In this document: positions 6,551-11,224 of the stretch, piece after piece | Layout of the letters: every line of letters begins with the position of its first letter | How positions within the stretch are numbered: the stretch's first letter is position 1 | Origin: Butyrivibrio sp. CAG:318 | GTDB lineage: Bacteria > Bacillota > Clostridia > Lachnospirales > Lachnospiraceae | NCBI GenBank assembly: GCA_000431815.1 | Contig: FR889246.1 | Location: forward strand, 89,186 to 100,409 | Reading direction: 5' to 3' | Length of the DNA: 11,224 nt | Position numbers and translations under genes: made by a program | The notes under the pieces: generated by a model | The model's input: only the letters and a program-made list of their open reading frames with translations | Told to the model about the DNA's origin: nothing | Database searches by the model: none

Positions 6551-7882
6551 TTATATATAATGATACTTTTTTCTGCCATATATAATAAGAATTGGTACTA
6601 CCAATACAAAAGTTAGTGCTTCCGCCACCGGAATTGCCATCCACATTCCGTAAATTCCCCATATTTCGGGCAATACCATAATGGATACAACTATAAATAC
6701 CAGCGTTCTCAATATGGAAATAAGTGCTGATATCATTCCGTTACCAAATGCCGAGAACATTGACGATGCAAAAATATTGATTCCGGCGAATGCAAAGTTC
6801 CATATAAAAATCATATACCCATCATATGTTATTTGGAATATGCGGCTTCCCTCCGGCGAAAAAATTCCTATAAGAATATCCGCTCCGAAGTAGGACAGCA
6901 GCATCATTGCAGCTGTTCCGGCAATAATTACAATCATACAGTACCTGAATAATTTTCTGATATAGCTCCAGTCTTCCCTGCCATAATTATAACTTATTAC
7001 AGGCGCGGTTCCGGTTGAAAATCCGAGGTACACCGCTGTAAAGAAATACTGCATATATAATATGATGGTTATGGCGGCAACGCCGTCATCCCCCACAAGC
7101 CTCAGCACTGTAAGATTAAACAGAAATGTTGTTACGGATGATGACAGATTTGATATCATTTCGGATGAGCCGTTGCCCGTAACACGAAGCAGCATTCTTC
7201 CTTCCCACTTTGGTTTCTTATATGTCAGTCCTTTTTTATTGCTTATGAGGAATATGACCGACAGCAGTGCTCCGACAATACGGCTTATTATCGTTCCGAG
7301 AGCCGCACCGTTTATACCCATATCGCATACTACAATAAAAAAGTAGTCTAACACCATATTAAGCACACCGGAAATAATCGTGAGAACAAGTGCAAGCCTC
7401 GGATGTCCTGCTGTCACGATAAGTGTATTGTTCATCAGCTGTATCACTGTGAATACTGCCAATGAAAATATAATTCTTCCGTATGATACGCAATACGGCA
7501 TCAGCTTATCTCCCGCTCCCAGGACCCTTGATATCGGTTCCATGAAAATTCCGAATATGACCGAAAAGAAAATACCTGCCGCTGTTGCAGCCAAAGTAAT
7601 CAAAGTCAATGCCGACTTGGCGTCATCATTTCTTCCTTCTCCGAGTCTTCTGCCTATGACCGCACTTCCTCCGCTTCCGAACATGACTCCCAGCCCATAT
7701 ATAAAATAATCAAGCGGAACCACTATATTAATAGAAGAAAGTGCATCACTGCCAACAAATCTTGACACAAAAACACCGTCAACCATGGTATACAATGATG
7801 ACAGCACCAACATAGCAATAGCCGGGAGAGAAAATCTTATCAGTCCCGGCAATGTAAATTTATTTGAAATTCTGTTATTCAT
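6551..7882 (-). CDS. MATE family multidrug/cation antiporter
   Basis: A 443-residue, very hydrophobic membrane protein with roughly twelve hydrophobic segments in two similar halves, matching MATE family length. The N-terminal region LIRFSLPAIAMLVLSSLYTM followed by VDGVFVSRFVGSDALSSINIV is the conserved MATE entry, and GSGGSAVIGRRLGEG with its downstream charged loop is the characteristic first-loop motif. The second half shows GTAPVISYNYGRED, the equivalent of the family's N-Y-G motif. Such proteins export cationic drugs or metabolites in exchange for Na+ or H+; which substrate applies here cannot be read from sequence. It overlaps the preceding gene as TAATG, with GAGAGG close upstream, so it is probably translationally coupled to it. 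A terminator follows. Confidence 0.93.
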   Translation of the reverse strand: MNNRISNKFTLPGLIRFSLPAIAMLVLSSLYTMVDGVFVSRFVGSDALSSINIVVPLDYFIYGLGVMFGSGGSAVIGRRLGEGRNDDAKSALTLITLAATAAGIFFSVIFGIFMEPISRVLGAGDKLMPYCVSYGRIIFSLAVFTVIQLMNNTLIVTAGHPRLALVLTIISGVLNMVLDYFFIVVCDMGINGAALGTIISRIVGALLSVIFLISNKKGLTYKKPKWEGRMLLRVTGNGSSEMISNLSSSVTTFLFNLTVLRLVGDDGVAAITIILYMQYFFTAVYLGFSTGTAPVISYNYGREDWSYIRKLFRYCMIVIIAGTAAMMLLSYFGADILIGIFSPEGSRIFQITYDGYMIFIWNFAFAGINIFASSMFSAFGNGMISALISILRTLVFIVVSIMVLPEIWGIYGMWMAIPVAEALTFVLVVPILIIYGRKKYHYI

Positions 7883-8496
7883 TATTCCTCTCCGCCAAAT
7901 TTACGTCTGACAGCATCTGCCAGATACTGTGCGGTTCCTTCCACACCAAACAGGCTGCTGTCAATCATAATGTCCTTATGTCTCTTATCATCCGGCAGGA
8001 ATCCCGCATATTGCATATGGTAAGAATCTCTCGCTTCATCGACTGCTCTTATCATGCTTCTGGCTTCGGATTCTTCAAGTTCAAGTTCCTCTATACAATG
8101 CCTGAGCCTTGCCTCATATGAAGCATAAATATATATATGTATACTGTCCGGCTCATCACCCAGTATAAAATCAGAGCACCTTCCTACTATAATGCAGCTC
8201 TGCTTATCCGCAAACTGCTTTATGATATTCTGCTGTGCCTCGAATATCTTATCCTGCGTGTGGCTTGTTCCTTTTCCGAGAGGAAACATCATTCTCGAAA
8301 ACGGATTAACCGTCTGCTTCGCTGCTTTTTCTTCCTCATGTTTAATTACCGATGCCGGCATATCAAGTTCCTGTGCTGTCTGATCCACTATATCCCTGTC
8401 ATAATATTCTATTCCAAGAATCTCCGCCATCCGTCTTGCAATCGGACGTCCAAGGCTTCCGAACTGTCTCGTGATGGTGACCACAAATTTCTTCAT
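7882..8496 (-). CDS. Cytidylate kinase-like family protein
   Basis: A 204-residue soluble protein of the cytidylate-kinase-like P-loop family. The N-terminus FVVTITRQFGSLGRPIARRM corresponds to the P-loop strand, turn and helix, with GSLGRPIA at 13-20. This differs from both the GxSGxGKS/T loop of true cytidylate kinase and the GSGG form that I recall as usual for this group. YYDRDIV at 31-37, CIIVGRCSDF at 101-110 and a basic/acidic helix around RAVDEARDSY at 150-159 are also family features. The true substrate of this family is not settled, so housekeeping CMP kinase is not claimed. AGGAAGG lies about 8 bases before the ATG. It follows the antiporter by 39 bases and overlaps the MATE gene. 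Confidence 0.85.
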   Translation of the reverse strand: MKKFVVTITRQFGSLGRPIARRMAEILGIEYYDRDIVDQTAQELDMPASVIKHEEEKAAKQTVNPFSRMMFPLGKGTSHTQDKIFEAQQNIIKQFADKQSCIIVGRCSDFILGDEPDSIHIYIYASYEARLRHCIEELELEESEARSMIRAVDEARDSYHMQYAGFLPDDKRHKDIMIDSSLFGVEGTAQYLADAVRRKFGGEE

Positions 8497-8535
8497 AACG
8501 CATTCCTTCCTAATAATAATTGTCCTAACAATTTA

Positions 8536-9894
8536 TTATACCATGAATCCGGCAATCACGAAACCACCAATTGCCAATACCGCTGAAATTATAACATACG
8601 GCAGCTGTGTCAGCGCATGTTCCATATTATCAACGCCCGCCGACTGTGATGCAAGCAATGTCGCATCCGCATAGAAGCAGGCATGGCTTCCAAATGTTCC
8701 TCCTGATATGACCGCTGCCATTATAAGTACCGGATTGGCCCCAAGTGCCGCACCAAGTGGGAATACAATCGGTGTAATAATCGAGCTCATTCCCCAGTCG
8801 GAACCTGTTGTAAATGCGAGCAGTGCCCCCAGAACAAATACCGCTGCCGGGAAAATCGATGCAAACAAAAACGGTTCAGCCACTTTGATCATAAAGTCCG
8901 TCATTCCCATCTGTCCTGAAATATCTTTTAATACAAATGTAATCAGAAGTAATGACAGCGTAGGAAGCATGTCTCCGAACCCTCTTATCATACTCGCGAA
9001 AAAGCCTTCCACCGAAAGGAGCTTGCGTGGCACAAACATCACAAAACATACCGCAAGTGCAATCACAACAGCCACAAGCACATCATTGCTTATTATCGTC
9101 ACTGCAACAAGCACAACCATCGGCACAAGGAAATTCCAGATATTTCCGTCCTCTTCATTTTCAAGCTCATCATGATTATATTTTTTACTGGCATCGGAAT
9201 AAACCTTGCCCGTCTCTTCGACTCTCTTGTACGCTTTTTTCATGGCGCCAAGTTTCGGGAACCAGCCCATTGCGAACAAAAACACTATTATAAGCGTAAT
9301 TATAGGATAAAAGCAAAATGGTATCGCCTTCACATACGCCTGTATTCCGCTCGCCACACCAAGTGCTTTCACGCTGTCCTGTTCAAAAAACAGGCTCGCA
9401 TAGAACACGGCCCACGTAGAAAACGGAAGCAGCACACACACCGGCGCGCCGGTTGAATCAAGCATATATGCCAATGTTTCCCTCGGAAGTTTCTGTTTAT
9501 CGCTTATCCTTTTCATGCATGTTCCAATCGACAGCACGTTCAGGTAATCGTCCACAAAAATAAGTATACCCATGATAAAGGTCGTAATCAGAGTCTTACG
9601 TTTCGTATTGCACAATCTGGATATATACTTGGCAAATCCGAAGCTTCCTTTGGAATCCGTAAGCAGCCTTATCAATCCTCCGAAAAGCAGGCACACAAGC
9701 ATTACCCACACATTGTCCGCAAGCATATTCTGCAATGCATCCGTCCACCCGCTTAAAAATCCTTTGCCAAACGCAAATACCGATGCGAGTATCGAGCCCA
9801 CTATCATGCATGCAAGACACTGTTTTGTGATAACAGCTCCTATTATGATTATTACCGTTATGATCACAGCCACAAGACCGAGATTTATATCCAT
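8536..9894 (-). CDS. NhaC-family Na+/H+ antiporter
   Basis: A 452-residue integral membrane protein of the NhaC antiporter family. Conserved blocks are FVDDYLNVLSIGTCMKRISD at 113-132, DSTGAPVCVLLPFSTW at 146-161, FTTGSDWGMSSIITP at 361-375, and GGTFGSHACFYADATLLAS at 398-416. A charged cytoplasmic-type loop (about 218-252, rich in K, E and D) divides two hydrophobic halves. Members exchange Na+ for H+, but some transport malate/lactate or amino acids, so the exact solute is open. AAAGGAGA lies 8 bases ahead of the ATG. It is the first gene of a unit with the kinase-like and MATE genes, and it is transcribed away from the LuxR-type gene. Its leader carries a strong terminator, so its expression is probably controlled by readthrough. 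Confidence 0.92.
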   Translation of the reverse strand: MDINLGLVAVIITVIIIIGAVITKQCLACMIVGSILASVFAFGKGFLSGWTDALQNMLADNVWVMLVCLLFGGLIRLLTDSKGSFGFAKYISRLCNTKRKTLITTFIMGILIFVDDYLNVLSIGTCMKRISDKQKLPRETLAYMLDSTGAPVCVLLPFSTWAVFYASLFFEQDSVKALGVASGIQAYVKAIPFCFYPIITLIIVFLFAMGWFPKLGAMKKAYKRVEETGKVYSDASKKYNHDELENEEDGNIWNFLVPMVVLVAVTIISNDVLVAVVIALAVCFVMFVPRKLLSVEGFFASMIRGFGDMLPTLSLLLITFVLKDISGQMGMTDFMIKVAEPFLFASIFPAAVFVLGALLAFTTGSDWGMSSIITPIVFPLGAALGANPVLIMAAVISGGTFGSHACFYADATLLASQSAGVDNMEHALTQLPYVIISAVLAIGGFVIAGFMV

Positions 9895-9910
9895 ATGCCA
9901 GTCTCCTTTA

Positions 9911-9964
9911 TTATGTAATAAAAAAGAGACACACTTGCAGAAATCTACTGCAAATGTGCCTCAT
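9911..9964 (-). CDS. Possible leader peptide over the attenuator
   Basis: A 17-residue frame, MRHICSRFLQVCLFFIT, starts at an ATG at 9964 and stops 16 bases before the antiporter ATG. It spans the whole terminator hairpin: the G of its ATG is the first base of the stem. The upstream AAGAAGTG is only a partial ribosome site, 4 bases from the ATG. Because the peptide is largely dictated by the hairpin sequence, coding is not proven. The overlap is the arrangement used by leader peptides in ribosome-controlled attenuators. Confidence 0.4.
   Translation of the reverse strand: MRHICSRFLQVCLFFIT
9920..9962 (-). terminator. Intrinsic terminator in the antiporter leader (attenuator)
   Basis: On the minus strand GAGGCACATTTGCAG (9962-9948) pairs with CTGCAAGTGTGTCTC (9940-9926) over 15 positions, two of them G-U. 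The loop is seven bases (TAGATTT), and six T residues follow directly (9925-9920). It sits between the predicted promoter and the ribosome site of the antiporter gene, 25 bases ahead of its ATG. It therefore interrupts the operon's own leader and does not end an upstream gene. A short alternative hairpin, GTGC (9969-9966) with GCAC (9959-9956), would compete with its 5' arm. Confidence 0.85.
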
Positions 9965-9994
9965 CGCACTTCTTATTTACTGGAACTTAGAGCC

Positions 9995-10023
9995 ATTATA
10001 ATACCATATTTGCTCATAGACAA
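9995..10023 (-). promoter_or_regulatory. Predicted promoter of the antiporter operon
   Basis: TTGTCT (10023-10018) and a perfect TATAAT (10000-9995) on the minus strand are 17 bases apart. The predicted start near 9988 gives a leader of about 94 bases that includes the attenuator. The half-site at 10021-10027 overlaps the -35 box. Confidence 0.75.
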
Positions 10024-10061
10024 GTATTATTTTTACTCATTTTATACTTGTTTTCAAGTAT
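10021..10061. repeat. Three copies of a 7-bp half-site, candidate operator
   Basis: CAAGTAT occurs at 10021-10027 and 10055-10061, and its reverse complement ATACTTG occurs at 10044-10050. The second and third form a perfect palindrome with a TTTT spacer (10044-10061). One copy overlaps the -35 of the antiporter promoter. The palindrome overlaps the -35 and spacer of the plus-strand promoter. This position fits an operator acting on both divergent genes, possibly for the neighbouring LuxR-type protein. Confidence 0.5.
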
Positions 10062-10076
10062 TCACTATGCTATCAT
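10048..10076 (+). promoter_or_regulatory. Predicted promoter of the LuxR-type gene
   Basis: TTGTTT (10048-10053) and TATCAT (10071-10076) are 17 bases apart, and a TG one base before the -10 makes it an extended -10 promoter. The start would be near 10083, about 30 bases before the ATG. Confidence 0.6.
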
Positions 10077-10112
10077 ATTTTTATTATCAGATTAATTCCG
10101 GAGGTTATTTAT

Positions 10113-10868
10113 ATGGAAAAAAACCAGTTCCTTATGATTAATGATATTATATATGATATATATTCATGGGAGAAGCTTTCTGACATCAATGAGACTTTTT
10201 TCAAGCGTCTCCAGATGCTTCTTCCATTCAGCTATGGCAGCCTCTTTTTTCACAAGGGAGAGGCTTCCTCTGATATCGAGCTGTCCGACCCGGTATGCTA
10301 CCCGGCTTATTTTGCCGAGGCTGAACAGGCCTATCTTAAGTCATCCGATGATGACTACCTTCTCTGGATTCTTCATGCCAGGGAGTCTAAGCTCATACGC
10401 GAAAGTGACATAATTGATGATGCCGACCGCCTCAACTCCCCGCTGTACCGGGGTTGTTACCACAAATACGACATCTACGACAGCATGCAGCTTACCATTG
10501 TACATAATGGCCGTCTTTACGGCGTCTTAAGTCTGTTCCGCACGAAATCGGACGGCACTTTTTCCAATGATGATATGTTCTTCCTGCAATCCCTTGGCAT
10601 GCATCTCAATCTTGCCATCAGCCGCTTAATTGACAGCTCCGGCACCCACAATTCAACGTCTCTGTCTGTTTCCGACTTTTCAAAAATTTACGGTCTGACT
10701 TCTCGTGAAGCCGACATTTTTCAGGCGCTCACTCACTTCATGGAAAACAAGCAGATTGCCGCCACCATGAATATCAGTGAAAACACTTTACAAAAGCACC
10801 TGCAGAACCTTTTCCGCAAATTCGGCGTAGGCTCCAAATGGGAGCTAATGAAAAAAATCAATGAGTGA
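10113..10868 (+). CDS. LuxR-type transcriptional regulator with sensor-like N-terminus
   Basis: A 251-residue soluble protein. The C-terminus (about 194-248) is a LuxR/GerE helix-turn-helix: YGLTSREADIFQALTHFMEN, then KQIAATMNISENTLQKHLQN and LFRKFGVGSKWEL, matching the family pattern LTxRE, IAxxLxIS, T-x-x-x-H-L and GVxS. The N-terminal part (about 20-172) is predicted to be a GAF-like ligand or signal domain, ending in LTIVHNGRLYGVLSLFR and a long helix. No receiver-type phosphorylation motif is visible, and the ligand is unknown. GGAGG at 10100-10104 lies 8 bases ahead of the ATG. It is transcribed divergently from the antiporter operon, and a palindrome overlaps its promoter, so autoregulation and control of that operon are plausible. 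No clear intrinsic terminator follows. Confidence 0.85.
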   Translation: MEKNQFLMINDIIYDIYSWEKLSDINETFFKRLQMLLPFSYGSLFFHKGEASSDIELSDPVCYPAYFAEAEQAYLKSSDDDYLLWILHARESKLIRESDIIDDADRLNSPLYRGCYHKYDIYDSMQLTIVHNGRLYGVLSLFRTKSDGTFSNDDMFFLQSLGMHLNLAISRLIDSSGTHNSTSLSVSDFSKIYGLTSREADIFQALTHFMENKQIAATMNISENTLQKHLQNLFRKFGVGSKWELMKKINE

Positions 10869-11224
10869 CCGTGGCCTGTCGGGGATTTTATGTTGTGGGA
10901 TTCCGGGTAGCGCTGTGACGCAGGCGGGGGAAAACGGGATATAATTCACGCGGCTCTATCTTTCTCCTGTTTTCGGGTATTTCCGCGAGGTTTCTTTTCC
11001 TGTACCCGCGTGGTGACTTTCTGCTCGTGTCAAGTAAGAAACAAAAAAAAATTAATTTTTTTATCAAAGGGGAACCTTTAGCAAGAGAATGGCATCCTAC
11101 GCATGTGAAAGAAATACTCCAAGGTGAATATTACATTGGAAATATTGTTCATATTACTTTTGTAGGTACCTTCGTTTCATCGTTTACTTTTTATTGGCTA
11201 AAATATTGAATTTTCAAGGTTCAG
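10869..11224. other. Region without a convincing gene, two base compositions
   Basis: From 10869 to about 11036 the sequence is G+C-rich, with G runs and repeated CGGG and CGCG words. Here CACGCGG (10947-10953) and CCGCGTG (11006-11012) could pair across about 50 bases, and a TATAAT at 10940-10945 has no good -35 partner. From about 11037 onward it is clearly A+T-rich. At the border lies an 18-bp perfect A/T palindrome (11045-11062). No tRNA, rRNA or insertion-sequence ends could be recognised. Confidence 0.5.
11027..11209 (+). pseudogene. Possible gene remnant of unknown origin
   Basis: A 60-codon frame with a GTG start and no good ribosome site. It is open upstream to a stop at 10916-10918, so the start is arbitrary. 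The middle part GEPLAREWHPTHVKEILQGE, followed by YYIGN, has a faint look of the segment found in large serine recombinases (W-x-P...I-L...Y-x-G). The remaining residues do not continue that way and end in a hydrophobic tail. It crosses the change from G+C-rich to A+T-rich sequence. It may be a decayed fragment of a mobile element or simply not coding. Confidence 0.2.

Noticed and set aside
8137..8586. Plus-strand 149-codon frame opposite the kinase-like gene
   Set aside because: Antisense shadow of a conserved gene with a good ribosome site; its own translation resembles no family.
9911..9990. A known riboswitch class (for example a sodium-sensing or T-box leader)
   Set aside because: The leader is only about 94 bases and most of it is the terminator and leader ORF; I could not match any conserved riboswitch core or T-box sequence.
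9572..10141. Plus-strand 189-codon open frame opposite the antiporter start
   Set aside because: It is antisense to conserved NhaC-family sequence, crosses the promoter region and attenuator, and has no recognisable protein features.
11041..11064. A/T palindrome as a terminator for the LuxR-type gene
   Set aside because: The stem has no G-C pair and lies about 175 bases past the stop, so it would be too weak as a normal intrinsic terminator.
1..11224. CRISPR array, tRNA or rRNA genes, insertion-sequence ends
   Set aside because: No regularly spaced repeats, no cloverleaf or rRNA-like sequence, and no transposase with terminal inverted repeats could be seen.

Overview
The window looks like a chromosomal segment from an anaerobic, low-to-mid G+C Bacillota, most likely class Clostridia and plausibly Lachnospiraceae. 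That placement rests on strong AGGAGG-type ribosome sites, tightly packed overlapping genes, a clostridial-style atp operon, and a cytidylate-kinase-like gene paired with a MATE gene. It was made by eye and not by database search.

Layout, right to left on the minus strand. A divergent promoter region (about 9965-10112) separates a plus-strand LuxR-type regulator (10113-10868) from a minus-strand unit. That unit encodes an NhaC-family antiporter (8536-9894), a cytidylate-kinase-like protein (7882-8496) and a MATE transporter (6551-7882), and it ends at a terminator (6460-6499). Its leader holds a strong intrinsic terminator (9920-9962) overlapped by a 17-codon ORF, which looks like an attenuator. 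Next comes a promoter (6429-6457) and the complete F1Fo ATP synthase operon atpB-E-F-(H+A)-G-D-C (6334 down to 121), closed by a terminator at 82-110. A further minus-strand gene starts at 55 and leaves the window. The right end (10869-11224) has no convincing gene and changes composition abruptly.

The most notable item is a single 675-residue ORF that joins the delta subunit (residues 1-about 166) to a full alpha subunit (from about 176), with no stop and no ribosome site between them. If this is real and unprocessed, each F1 would carry three delta domains instead of one.

How the genes may work together: the c subunit has the proton-type and not the sodium-type binding site, so the ATP synthase is predicted to be H+-coupled. 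The NhaC-family antiporter could then link the proton gradient to sodium or to another solute. The attenuator ahead of an operon that ends in a MATE efflux gene suggests induction by translation stress. A 7-bp half-site (CAAGTAT) occurs three times between the antiporter and luxR-type genes, and a 12-bp version of it also sits at the predicted atp transcription start. This hints at shared control, but that is only inference.
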